Of a DNA stretch of 32,284 nucleotides, positions 8,004 through 15,904 are shown in pieces. The notes below the pieces were generated by a model, which was given only the letters and a program-made list of their open reading frames with translations, did not search any database and was not told the DNA's origin. A program made the translations under genes and the position numbers. Source of the stretch: Megamonas hypermegale_A (lineage in GTDB: Bacteria; Bacillota; Negativicutes; Selenomonadales; Selenomonadaceae); assembly GCF_030371585.1 (NCBI RefSeq), contig NZ_JAUDCE010000026.1. One strand, 5' to 3'. The stretch's first letter is position 1. Each line of letters opens with the position of its first letter.

Positions 8004-8864
8004 ATGAAAATTGGTTTTATCGGTATCGGCCTTATGGGCGGACCGCTGGCACGCAACCTTATCCGCGCCGGCAGAGAAGTTCTTTTCTTTGCCCGCAATA
8101 AAGAACATATTGAAAAAACGCTCAGTGCCGGAACCACGGGAAAGCTCGTATCTTCCGTCAGGGATTTGGCTGACTGCGACATCGTTTTCACCTGCCTGCC
8201 GCTACCGCAAACGGTCAAATCTGTGATGATGGAAGACGGCGGGCTGTTAAATCATATGAAGCCGCATTCCGTGTATATCGACACAAGCACTATCGACCCG
8301 CATACGGCCGGAGAAATCGAAGCGTACGCCGCACAGAAAAACATTCATTATCTCGGCTGCACACTGGGGCTCGGTCCGGCGCAGGCGGAACTGGCGCAGG
8401 AACCGATTTTCGCCGGCGGCGACAAAGCGACTTTCGACAGGTGCAAAGATATTCTGGATATCATCGGTTCGCCCGTCCACTATCTCGGCGGCGTAAAACA
8501 ATCCTACGCTTTCAAAATCATCAGCAATATGGTCGGCATGACCAACCTTGCCGTACTGGCCGAAGGCATCCATCTTGCCCAGCACGCCGGTATTGATGAA
8601 AAACAGTTTCTGGAACTGCTCGCCTGCACCGGCGGCGACTCCAACCAGCTTCATCGCCGCGGCCCACTGATTATTGAAAAAGATTTTGCCAATCGTTTCG
8701 CGGTGGATTTAACCCTAAAAGATTTGACATTAGGCTGCGATATGGCGAAAAAAATGAACTATACGGCACAATTTACTGAAAAAGCCCGTGATTTTTACAA
8801 ACAGGCTAAAGAAGAAGGCTACGGCAAAGAAGACTGCTGCGCCGTATATAAAGTTTTAAAATAA
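8004..8864 (+). CDS. NAD(P)-dependent 3-hydroxyisobutyrate/tartronate-semialdehyde dehydrogenase family oxidoreductase
   Basis: A 286-aa beta-hydroxyacid dehydrogenase. The N-terminal Rossmann motif is GFIGIGLMGGPLARNLI; then come FTCLPLP, DTSTIDP, and the catalytic-lysine helix VKQSYAFKIISNMVG followed by LAVLAEGIHLAQ. These place it with the 3-hydroxyisobutyrate dehydrogenase/2-hydroxy-3-oxopropionate reductase family. One oddity is that the usual substrate-loop PVSGG is replaced by LGCTLGLGPAQAELA, so the substrate may differ. The ATG at 8004 has a GTGAGG site. The gene is GC-richer than its left neighbours and is followed by its own terminator, so it is probably monocistronic. Confidence 0.87.
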   Translation: MKIGFIGIGLMGGPLARNLIRAGREVLFFARNKEHIEKTLSAGTTGKLVSSVRDLADCDIVFTCLPLPQTVKSVMMEDGGLLNHMKPHSVYIDTSTIDPHTAGEIEAYAAQKNIHYLGCTLGLGPAQAELAQEPIFAGGDKATFDRCKDILDIIGSPVHYLGGVKQSYAFKIISNMVGMTNLAVLAEGIHLAQHAGIDEKQFLELLACTGGDSNQLHRRGPLIIEKDFANRFAVDLTLKDLTLGCDMAKKMNYTAQFTEKARDFYKQAKEEGYGKEDCCAVYKVLK

Positions 8865-8870
8865 ATTTGC

Positions 8871-8913
8871 AAAAGACAATGCTTATTATAACAAAGTATA
8901 AGCATTGTCTTTT
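8871..8913. terminator. Terminator after the dehydrogenase gene
   Basis: A 16-bp perfect stem, AAAAGACAATGCTTAT with its complement at 8898-8913, and an 11-base loop, followed by a T-rich tract. It lies 6 bases past the stop codon. Confidence 0.9.
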
Positions 8914-9011
8914 ATTTTTATAAAATCTTTTAATTTTACAAAAATTTAATCATATTTTTACAGAAAAAATATATAATTAAATAAATAACTGCTAAAAAGG
9001 AAGTGAAAAAT

Positions 9012-9665
9012 ATGGATGATAATTTAATGATGTTTATTATATTTGTTTTTCTTTCAGCTATAATCAGTTCAGCCATTTTAATAAAATTTATATTCAGAAA
9101 AATAAACCGTAATAGACAAAAACATATCCGAAACAACCCTGTAGAAAAAACAGACGGCATATCCTCCAATGCAAACAATAAATCTCTGCTCGGTGCCGTT
9201 AAAAGTTTTTTACCGTTTGACCGTTGCCCCGGTCCCTTCATTTTAGGTTACGGCTACATTTTATTAATCCTTATTTTTATAACTCCCGGTATTTATTATA
9301 ATTGCTTTTATGTACAACAGACCGCTACGATAACCCAGCTTATACCTGACAATGACCCCAAACCCATAGATAAAGATGATAAACCGCCTGAAAATATGAA
9401 CTTCATCTACGTAACGTACGAATATCAGGGACATATCTATAAAAATATTCCGACCGGAACGTCCAATAATCATTCCAGAATAGGTAATCATCTAGGTATA
9501 TACATCAATCCGGAAAATCCTATCGATATACAAGAAAATCTTTTTGAAGACCCTGTACTTGTTTTGATATGCGTAGTTTTCGGCGCGATGGGCATTTTCT
9601 GTATTCTTTTAGATTTTTATCTGAAACAACGAAATAAACCAACTTTTTCCAATAAAAAATTATAA
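9012..9665 (+). CDS. Membrane protein with a DUF3592-like domain
   Basis: A 217-aa protein with three hydrophobic segments: residues about 5-25, a second after GPFILGYG (about 78-98), and a third near the C-terminus (VLVLICVVFGAMGIFCILL). Between the last two is a soluble region with YEYQGHIYKN and GIYINPENP, a pattern I associate with DUF3592-type membrane proteins. The match is tentative and no function is known. I chose ATG at 9012 because AAGGAAG lies 8 bases before it; the GTG at 9003 would overlap that site. It stands alone between two terminators, so it is a single-gene unit. Confidence 0.65.
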   Translation: MDDNLMMFIIFVFLSAIISSAILIKFIFRKINRNRQKHIRNNPVEKTDGISSNANNKSLLGAVKSFLPFDRCPGPFILGYGYILLILIFITPGIYYNCFYVQQTATITQLIPDNDPKPIDKDDKPPENMNFIYVTYEYQGHIYKNIPTGTSNNHSRIGNHLGIYINPENPIDIQENLFEDPVLVLICVVFGAMGIFCILLDFYLKQRNKPTFSNKKL

Positions 9666-9669
9666 AAAC

Positions 9670-9708
9670 AAAAAGGTTGTCTTTAATAAATTATACGACA
9701 GCCTTTTT
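9670..9708. terminator. Terminator after the membrane protein gene
   Basis: The stem AAAAAGGTTGTC / GACAGCCTTTTT has one G-U pair and a 15-base loop, starting 5 bases after the stop codon at 9665. Confidence 0.85.
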
Positions 9709-9826
9709 ATGTCTTTGTAATAAAATACCACAGACAATTATTTTTACAGGCATTTTACATGAATTTAAATCCTATTTTACTTATAAAGTATATAATTTTA
9801 AAAAAACATTTAGGAGTATTTGTATT

Positions 9827-11176
9827 ATGAACAGAAAAGTAAAAAAATTATTATTATGCAGCTGCCTTTTAAGCAGTGTCTTCTATATGAATGATATATC
9901 TGCAATTCAAGCTCAGGAAGCTGCCGTGCACAAATACATCGTTAATACTGATAATTACCACTTAAAATATAATGGTACTGAACCTGAATTTAAAAACGGC
10001 ATAAATCCCGGTTACGGTTCCGGCATTGTTTTTAAAAACTTCAATTCGGATGGCAGCCTGGAATTTTACTGTATAACAGACCGGGGACCGAATGCCGATA
10101 TTCCTACGTATATACAAAACGGTCAGAAAATACCGGGCAAATTTTTTCCTGTTCCTGATTTTACGCCAAGTATCGGTATCTTAAAAGTCGACAAAAATTC
10201 TGCCCGAATAATTAAATCCATTCCTCTAAAAGAAAATAATCAGCTAATCAGCGGCAAAGTAATACCAACTGGCAAAATCGGTTCTACAGGAGAAATCGCG
10301 CTTAATTTCAATATGCAGAATTTAGGCACGGATGTAAACGGTCTTGATACTGAAGGCATTGCCCGTGATAAAGACGGCAATTTCTGGCTTTGTGATGAAT
10401 ACGGGCCGTTTATCGTGAAAGTCGATGCCAATGGCAATATTCTGGAAAAATACGGTCCAGGCATGGGATTGCCGCAGATTATCGCCGATAGAGTGCCGAA
10501 CCGCGGTTTTGAAGGCATAACCATTGACGATGACGGCAATATCGTAACGTTTGTACAAAGCCCGCTTGATGTAGACGGCAAAACGGAAAAAACGGCAAAA
10601 TACACGCGCATTATCAAATTAAATCCGAACACGAAAGCAGTAACAATGTACGCTTATCCTGTTGATACCGGTTACAAAAACTTTTCCGCCGCCAAACTGG
10701 GCGATATAACTTCTATCGGTAATAACCAATTTCTCGTGATTGAGCAGGGCAAACAAAACGGTGCCATGCAAAATCTCATTTATAAAATAGATTTAAACAA
10801 TGCTACACCAATTTCTAACAACGGTGATTTAGAATTCGGCAAACTGGATAATTCAATCACTCCTGTGAAAAAAGAGCTCGTTTTAAATCTGCGCGATTAC
10901 GGCTGGAATATTGAAAAAGCCGAAGGCTTGACCGTATTGCCGGACAGACAGACGATTGCCGTCGTTAACGACAATGATTTCGGCATTGCCGTAAAAGTAG
11001 ACGACCCGCAGGTAAAAGATGCTCAGATAGAAGATTACACCTATAATGCCGATACGCACCAGTTCACCTATAAAAATGATACCGCCGTGCATAAAGTCAA
11101 TATCGGCTTGAAACAGAATTCACCTACGGAACGAGAAAATCAAATATGGTTCTTTAAACTAAATCACAAATTATAA
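9827..11176 (+). CDS. Secreted esterase-like activity of phytase domain protein
   Basis: A 449-aa exported protein. The N-terminus MNRKVKKLLLCSCLLSSVFY with a break near IQA-QE (about residue 29) reads as a signal peptide. The body matches the beta-propeller-like 'esterase-like activity of phytase' domain (PF13449 as I recall it): YCITDRGPNAD (about 81), DTEGIARDKDGNFWLCDEYGPF (split around 174-195), NRGFEGITIDDDGN (about 225) and a late AEGLTVLPDRQ. Family members hydrolyse phosphate esters or are uncharacterised; activity here is inferred. The ATG at 9827 follows TAGGAG. A longer in-frame start at 9677 would overlap the preceding terminator and lose the signal peptide. It lies between two terminators and stands alone. 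Confidence 0.83.
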   Translation: MNRKVKKLLLCSCLLSSVFYMNDISAIQAQEAAVHKYIVNTDNYHLKYNGTEPEFKNGINPGYGSGIVFKNFNSDGSLEFYCITDRGPNADIPTYIQNGQKIPGKFFPVPDFTPSIGILKVDKNSARIIKSIPLKENNQLISGKVIPTGKIGSTGEIALNFNMQNLGTDVNGLDTEGIARDKDGNFWLCDEYGPFIVKVDANGNILEKYGPGMGLPQIIADRVPNRGFEGITIDDDGNIVTFVQSPLDVDGKTEKTAKYTRIIKLNPNTKAVTMYAYPVDTGYKNFSAAKLGDITSIGNNQFLVIEQGKQNGAMQNLIYKIDLNNATPISNNGDLEFGKLDNSITPVKKELVLNLRDYGWNIEKAEGLTVLPDRQTIAVVNDNDFGIAVKVDDPQVKDAQIEDYTYNADTHQFTYKNDTAVHKVNIGLKQNSPTERENQIWFFKLNHKL

Positions 11177-11180
11177 AAAT

Positions 11181-11226
11181 AAAAGGATTATAGCAAGATG
11201 ATTGTTCACATTGCTATAATCCTTTT
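11181..11226. terminator. Bidirectional terminator between convergent genes
   Basis: A 16-bp perfect stem AAAAGGATTATAGCAA with its complement at 11211-11226 and a 14-base loop, with T runs on both strands. It ends the phytase-like gene and, from the other side, the AT-hook gene. Confidence 0.93.
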
Positions 11227-11235
11227 TTAGTTTAA

Positions 11236-12180
11236 TTAATAATTAACTTTTTTCTTGCCCGCTACCAGACGTTTGAGCGAGTCCACCTGTCTTGTAAGGC
11301 GGTTGATGGCTTTAACGAGCGCCGTTATCGGTCTTTCGTTGATTTCCGCTTCCTGCTCTTTCGGCATAACCGGTACGATTGGTTCAGCCGGTTTTTCCAC
11401 CTGAACCGGAGCGCTTTTTACTTCTTCAGTTACGGTTGAAGCAACAGGCTGGGCGTTTTTGCGCGGACGGCCGCGGCGTTTTTTCGGTGCGGTATTTTCC
11501 GCTTTTGCCGGAGCTTCCGCCGTATTTTTGCGCGGGCGGCCTCTTCTTTTAGCCGGTTTTGCCTGCTGCGGCTGTTTTTCTTCTTTCGGCTGGTTATCTG
11601 CCGTATTTTCCGCTTCGGCTGCTTTCTGCTCAGCCGTTTTTATGCTCTGTGCCATAGCGGCGATTTTATTTACGCGTTTGCGCGGTTTTTTTACGGTTGT
11701 TTCTTCCGTTGTTTCCGCAGTTTCAGCCGGCGGATTTTTGCGCGGACGGCCGCGGCGTTTTTTCGGCGCTGTATATTCGGCTTTTTCTTCTGCCACCATA
11801 TTTTCTTCCGTTACAGCTTCTTCAGCTACTGCCGGATTTTTGCGCGGGCGGCCTCTGCGTTTTTTTTCCGGTTTATTTTCTGATTTGTTTTCCATATCTG
11901 TCTGTTCCATTTTTTCCTCACCATTAATATTTAATTGGCCGTCTGCATACAGTTTTCTCCATCTAGCAGAGGCTCTTTCTATGCGTTTATTGCCCAAAAC
12001 GCCCGGGTCAAAACCTGCTGAAATGAAAATTTCCGTCGGTTTTTTTCCTTCCAGATAATTTTTTACATAATAAATTTTAAATTCATCGGTATAAATTATT
12101 CTTGTAGGCTCCACCGATTCTACATACGGATTTTTGCTCAGTAATTCTTTTTCTTCGTCAGTAAATACTTTTCCTGCCAT
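11236..12180 (-). CDS. HTH plus four-AT-hook DNA-binding protein
   Basis: A 314-aa probable DNA-architecture protein. Residues 1-80 resemble a small helix-turn-helix domain of the IS3 OrfA-like kind (YTDEFKIYYVKNYLEGKKP, then FDPGVLGNKRIERASARW). Residues 105-241 are low-complexity Ala/Glu/Lys/Pro sequence holding four near-identical AT-hooks, KRRGRPRK, centred on Gly110, Gly144, Gly214 and Gly237, plus a degenerate KKPRKR at 164-169. The end (about 285-310, ALVKAINRLTRQVDSLKRLV) looks like a short coiled coil. AT-hooks bind the AT minor groove. The ATG at 12180 follows GGGGA. It is transcribed alone. The DNA of the hooks forms imperfect direct repeats. It could be a nucleoid-associated protein or a regulator; targets are unknown. 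Confidence 0.8.
   Translation of the reverse strand: MAGKVFTDEEKELLSKNPYVESVEPTRIIYTDEFKIYYVKNYLEGKKPTEIFISAGFDPGVLGNKRIERASARWRKLYADGQLNINGEEKMEQTDMENKSENKPEKKRRGRPRKNPAVAEEAVTEENMVAEEKAEYTAPKKRRGRPRKNPPAETAETTEETTVKKPRKRVNKIAAMAQSIKTAEQKAAEAENTADNQPKEEKQPQQAKPAKRRGRPRKNTAEAPAKAENTAPKKRRGRPRKNAQPVASTVTEEVKSAPVQVEKPAEPIVPVMPKEQEAEINERPITALVKAINRLTRQVDSLKRLVAGKKKVNY
11457..11875. repeat. Imperfect direct repeats encoding the AT-hooks
   Basis: Four related units of about 30 bases begin near 11457, 11526, 11737 and 11838. Units 1 and 3 share gcgcggacggccgcggcg; units 2 and 4 share gcgcgggcggcctct. The pairing 1/3 and 2/4 suggests duplication of a two-hook block. Confidence 0.75.
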
Positions 12181-12419
12181 CCCGAAGTCTCCCCTTTCAT
12201 ATGTAGTATTATATTTATAATAATATAGCTTTTTTACAAATTCAATAATATTTATAAAAAAAGCACCCTTAACTGATACTGACGGAGCGAAAAATGATAC
12301 TGTCAGTCCTACAAAATTTCGCTTGAAAATAAACTGCTGTCTTTATTTTATAAGGGCTTGAAGCTTTATCAGCTAATATTTAAGAACAGCAGTTTTTCAT
12401 CAAGCTTAAAATACGGCTT
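12181..12419. other. Intergenic region with nested inverted repeats
   Basis: This holds no ORF I can support. Several dyads are interleaved: AAACTGCTGT (about 12331) against ACAGCAGTTT (about 12386), CCCTTA (about 12268) against TAAGGG (about 12350), and AGCGAAA (about 12287) against TTTCGCT (about 12317). As RNA from the minus strand it would fold into a branched structure downstream of the asparaginase gene, so it probably contains that gene's terminator. The GGGGA site of the AT-hook gene lies at the left end. Confidence 0.5.
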
Positions 12420-13415
12420 TTAAAATACAGCTTCAATCGTGCCGATAATGTCGCCGCGGTGATTTTTAAGTACCGGCGGATACATTTTCAATAATTCGGC
12501 ATGTTCTGCTTCTGTAATAAAATCGAAATGCTTGAGCATGGCAATAACGGCCGGTGTCACGGCTGCATAACTGCCGTCCTCGATTTTAAAGGCGATACCG
12601 GCTTTCTTTTCACGCGAAGCTAGACAGTACACTGCATCGGCGCCGATTTTTGCCAGCACTCTGCCGCCTGTAAGTTCCGTTACGGCTTTGTCTATTCTGC
12701 CTGTTCCGGAAACGAGCAGCGGATTTTGGCACATGGCATCACGGATTTTTACAGCCGCTTCAGTGTATTCACCCCAGTTGCCCTCTTCCGCATTCATCAG
12801 GCGGGCATACGCATACGCCATTTTATCCAGCGGCAGATAAAACACCGGCACGCCGCAACCGTCAATACCGATGTCCAGCTCATCTTCGCTGATACCGGCG
12901 GACATTGCCACTATTTTATGAATGATTTTCTGCGCCGGATGGTCCGGTTTGATATAATCCGCAATCGGAATATCGAGCAGCTGGCAAAGGGCGATAATGC
13001 CGGAATGCTTGCCGGAGCACGGATTGTGCAGAGCCGACGGTTTTAAATTCTGTTTTACCAGCTCTTTAAACGCCTTGCCGCTCATCGGACGGGCCGAACC
13101 GCAGTTTAAAACATCCGGTGTAAGTCCCAGTTTGTGCAGTATGGACGTAACTGTTTCCACATGAATATTTTCACCGCTGTGCGACGAAGCAAGGATTGCC
13201 AGTTCCGCCTGCGTCAGATTGTATTTTTCCACGCCGCCCATTTTTACGAACTGCAACAGCTGGAACGGCTTGGCGGCGCTGCGCCAGAACATCGGCAAAT
13301 GCGCATTGCCGACGCTACCTATAATATTTCCGTCCACCGAGACGCACACGCCATCGCCTCTGTGAATATTTTCCACATATTTTCCGCGTGTATAATGCAA
13401 TAATTCTACGCTCAT
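12420..13415 (-). CDS. Asparaginase (asparaginase II family)
   Basis: A 331-aa cytoplasmic amidohydrolase of the thermostable asparaginase II type (PF06089 family as I recall it), expected to convert L-asparagine to aspartate and ammonia. Family motifs in order are RSAAKPFQLLQF (about 45), LASSHSGENIHVE (about 75), NCGSARPMS, NPCSGKHSG (about 131) and DGCGVPVFYLPL, then GADAVYCL. The length is normal. The ATG at 13415 follows a GAGGTG site. It diverges from cbiB, with about 175 bases between them. Substrate preference is inferred only from the family. Confidence 0.9.
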   Translation of the reverse strand: MSVELLHYTRGKYVENIHRGDGVCVSVDGNIIGSVGNAHLPMFWRSAAKPFQLLQFVKMGGVEKYNLTQAELAILASSHSGENIHVETVTSILHKLGLTPDVLNCGSARPMSGKAFKELVKQNLKPSALHNPCSGKHSGIIALCQLLDIPIADYIKPDHPAQKIIHKIVAMSAGISEDELDIGIDGCGVPVFYLPLDKMAYAYARLMNAEEGNWGEYTEAAVKIRDAMCQNPLLVSGTGRIDKAVTELTGGRVLAKIGADAVYCLASREKKAGIAFKIEDGSYAAVTPAVIAMLKHFDFITEAEHAELLKMYPPVLKNHRGDIIGTIEAVF

Positions 13416-13526
13416 TATTTCACCTCAATAATAGTATTTATATTTATTGTACTAGTTGATACTTAAAGAAGTATAAAACTTTATATTTTTATCATACCAT
13501 AGCCGTCTGTTTTTTTATAGCTTTTA

Positions 13527-13555
13527 TTGCTTTTAAACAATACAACTTTTATAAT
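13527..13555 (+). promoter_or_regulatory. Promoter of cbiB
   Basis: TTGCTT (13527-13532), a 17-base spacer and a perfect TATAAT (13550-13555) lie 36 bases before the ATG at 13592. The leader is too short for a cobalamin riboswitch. Confidence 0.65.
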
Positions 13556-13591
13556 TAATAAAGACAAAATCTGAATTGTGAGTTGATGAAT

Positions 13592-14575
13592 ATGGTAGAA
13601 ACTGCTTTTATCGCCCTTTTGGCTTTCGCTATCGACAGCATAATCGGCGACCCCTACACCAAATATCACCCTGTTGCTTTGATGGGAAAATTAATTGATT
13701 TTCTGGACAGACTACTGCGCAAAGACGACAGCTCCGAACCGACAAAACTCGTCTGCGGCTTTATTCTCGTTGCCGTAATGCTCGGTATCTGCTATGCCGC
13801 AGCGCATTATTTAATCGCTGCCATGAACTGGCTGCATGTGCCTGTATGGCTCAATGTTATCATTCAGGCCGTTATTTTGAGCTTTATGATTTCACCGAAA
13901 TCACTGGAAAAGGCCGGCAGAGAAATTTACGATGAACTCATTCAAAATAATATAGACGCTGCCCGCATAAAAGTGAATTATATCGTAAGCCGCGATGTAA
14001 ACCGCATGAACGAAAAAGACATCACCCGCGCAGCAGTGGAAACGGTGGCAGAAAATACAGTGGACGGCATAATATCACCGCTGTTCTTCTTTTTTATCGG
14101 CGGACTGCCGCTGGCCGTACTGTACCGCGCCGCCAACACGATGGACGCCATGCTCGGCTACAAAAACGACAAATATCTGTATTTCGGCAGAACGGCTGCC
14201 CGCGTGGACGATGTGCTGAATTTTATTCCGGCGCGTATCACCGGTATTTTACTGGTAATTACGGCGTTTTTTCAGCGCTTTGATTATAAAAATGCACTGA
14301 AAATGATGCTGCGCGATGCAAAAAAACATCCCAGCCCCAACGGCGGTTATTCCGAAGCTACCGTGGCCGGAGCACTCAATATCCGTCTCGGCGGCATAAA
14401 TTATTATTTCGGCAGGCAATCGTTCCGCGCTTATATGGGCGATGATACACAGGAATTAAAACCTGTGCATATTATGCAGACTATCAAAATGATGTACGGC
14501 GTATCCATATTTTTTGTCGTTATCTGCTCAGTTGTACCGATTATTATCGCCAAATATATTGAAATCTATCTTTGA
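13592..14575 (+). CDS. cbiB: Adenosylcobinamide-phosphate synthase CbiB
   Basis: An inner-membrane protein of 327 aa (CbiB/CobD family) that attaches the aminopropanol phosphate arm to adenosylcobyric acid in the late B12 pathway. Evidence: the N-terminal AFAIDSIIGDPYTKYHPVALMGKLI, the NYIVSRDVNRM segment, the hallmark AAVETVAENTVDGIISPLFF, YRAANTMDAMLGYKND, DDVLNFIPARI, and KHPSPNGGYSEATVAGALNIRLGG. Four to five hydrophobic segments are visible. ATG at 13592 is preferred for spacing from GTGAG; ATG 13586 and TTG 13583 are alternatives. The next gene downstream is cobO, also a corrinoid gene, 108 bases on. Confidence 0.92.
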   Translation: MVETAFIALLAFAIDSIIGDPYTKYHPVALMGKLIDFLDRLLRKDDSSEPTKLVCGFILVAVMLGICYAAAHYLIAAMNWLHVPVWLNVIIQAVILSFMISPKSLEKAGREIYDELIQNNIDAARIKVNYIVSRDVNRMNEKDITRAAVETVAENTVDGIISPLFFFFIGGLPLAVLYRAANTMDAMLGYKNDKYLYFGRTAARVDDVLNFIPARITGILLVITAFFQRFDYKNALKMMLRDAKKHPSPNGGYSEATVAGALNIRLGGINYYFGRQSFRAYMGDDTQELKPVHIMQTIKMMYGVSIFFVVICSVVPIIIAKYIEIYL

Positions 14576-14576
14576 C

Positions 14577-14650
14577 CTGCTATACTGGCAAAACATTGAG
14601 CTTATAGCCAGTAGTATAATAGTTTGGAAAATAAACTGGCACAGCAAATA
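14577..14650. repeat. Intergenic repeat between cbiB and cobO (repeat C)
   Basis: Contains GCAAAACATTGAGCTTATAG (from 14588), then a gap and AGTATAATAGT. It is similar to the cores at 3629-3658 (minus strand) and 26373-26407. Local dyads CTGGC/GCCAG and AGTTT/AAACT would fold it. Confidence 0.5.
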
Positions 14651-14683
14651 ACTCTAATTTAATTTTCACGGAAAGGATTTTTT

Positions 14684-15229
14684 ATGCAAAAGCAAAATAC
14701 TGATTACGTTCACGGCCTTGTCATCGTCCATACCGGAAACGGCAAGGGAAAAACGACCGCGGCGCTCGGACTTGCACTGCGCGCCTGGGGCGAAGGATTA
14801 AAAATTCTCATACTGCAATTTATCAAGGGCGGTTGGAAATACGGCGAACTGAAAGCGCTGGAGAAATTTTCGCCGGATATAATCGTCAAACAGTGCGGCG
14901 AAGGTTTCACTCGCCGCGGCAATACCGATATAAAAAAACATCAGGAAGCGGCGCAAAATGCTCTTAATGAAGCAAAAGAAGCCATGCAAAGCGGCAAATG
15001 GGACATGATTATCCTCGATGAAATCAATTACGCCGTCGATTTCGGTTTAATTCCGCTGGAAAGCGTATTAGATTTAATCAACGAAAAACCCGCCCCGCTC
15101 CATCTCGTGCTGACAGGCAGAAACGCCAAAAACGAATTAATCGACTGCGCCGATTTGGTAACGGAGATGACGGAAATAAAACATCCGTTCCAGCAAGGCA
15201 TAAAAGCACAAAAAGGCATTGAATTTTAG
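14684..15229 (+). CDS. cobO: Cob(I)yrinic acid a,c-diamide adenosyltransferase (CobO/BtuR type)
   Basis: A 181-aa ATP-dependent corrinoid adenosyltransferase that adds the 5'-deoxyadenosyl group to cobalt. It has the family's reversed-type P-loop GNGKGKTTAALGLALRAWG (about residue 17), LQFIKGGWKYGE, CGEGFTRR, the DMIILDEINYAVDFGLI Walker B segment (about 106) and VLTGRNA. The length is usual for CobO/BtuR. The ATG at 14684 follows GGAAAGGA. It is functionally paired with cbiB upstream; repeat C lies between them, so cotranscription is likely but not certain. Confidence 0.92.
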   Translation: MQKQNTDYVHGLVIVHTGNGKGKTTAALGLALRAWGEGLKILILQFIKGGWKYGELKALEKFSPDIIVKQCGEGFTRRGNTDIKKHQEAAQNALNEAKEAMQSGKWDMIILDEINYAVDFGLIPLESVLDLINEKPAPLHLVLTGRNAKNELIDCADLVTEMTEIKHPFQQGIKAQKGIEF

Positions 15230-15232
15230 TAC

Positions 15233-15811
15233 GTTCATTTTTCTTTTGAAAGGTCAAAAGAAAAACGAACCAAAAATCACCTAAAGGTATAACAGGCTCT
15301 AATTACTAAAGTAATAAGAGCCTGTAAAAAACTCCTTTTAACGTTTCGCTATCGCTGCACTGGGCAAGCCTTCGTAGCTTTTCTTTAAATACAGGCGGTA
15401 AAATAGCTCGAAACGTTTGGAATTTGACTCGTGCCTTCTAATTCCAGCAGGAACTTAAATTGAGCTGTTGACACTGTAATCTGCCAGTCATGCTAAAACT
15501 TTAATCCATATCAGAGATTTTCACGGTAGCTTTAGCTATTAAAAAGAAAAATATTTAGATATGGTTTTAGTTTAAATGTTTGAGCGAAGCGAGTTTTTAA
15601 ACGTTATATCTAAATATTTTTCTTTTTAAAGTGAAAATCTCTAGTGGGCTACGAATTAAAAGGTTTCTTTTTCGGCAACTTTTCTTTGCCCTCAAAGAAA
15701 AATTGCCCAGCGCAATATAAGAATAAATTAGGAAATAATACTTTTTATCTTATATTGCGCTGAACCGGCACTTTCTTTAAACTTAATTTCGTAGCCTCCC
15801 AAGAAATTGAT
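15233..15811. repeat. Gene-free block of nested inverted repeats
   Basis: About 580 bases with no supported ORF but many long dyads. They are 15233-15249/15254-15270 (17 bp, one mismatch), 15292-15306/15311-15325 (15 bp, one mismatch), 15340-15348/15409-15417 (9 bp), 15513-15524/15631-15642 (12 bp, perfect) enclosing 15541-15562/15606-15627 (22 bp, perfect), 15674-15688/15693-15707 (15 bp, one mismatch), and 15709-15721/15749-15761 (13 bp, perfect) enclosed by 15647-15659/15783-15796. The first hairpins probably terminate cobO. The remainder looks like a composite of palindromic intergenic elements or a structured RNA. Confidence 0.75.
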
Positions 15812-15862
15812 AAACAGAAAAAGGATGTAGCAAAATATAAATGCTACATCCTTTTTCTGTTT
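15812..15862. terminator. Terminator of the cytidylate kinase-like gene
   Basis: A 21-bp perfect stem (15812-15832 with 15842-15862), centred on GGATGTAGCA/TGCTACATCC, with A/T runs on both sides. It lies 42 bases after the stop of the leftward gene. Confidence 0.9.
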
Positions 15863-15904
15863 GATAAGATAATGTTGTATTTAAGAAAGAAGTTGTTGAT
15901 TAAT

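Noticed and set aside
11459..12058. 199-codon open frame opposite the AT-hook gene
   Set aside because: It is the antisense reading of the repetitive hook sequence; composition is an artefact of the Lys/Arg/Pro-rich gene.
13416..13591. Cobalamin riboswitch before cbiB
   Set aside because: I looked for it, but the leader after the promoter is only about 30 bases and no B12-box-like sequence is visible.
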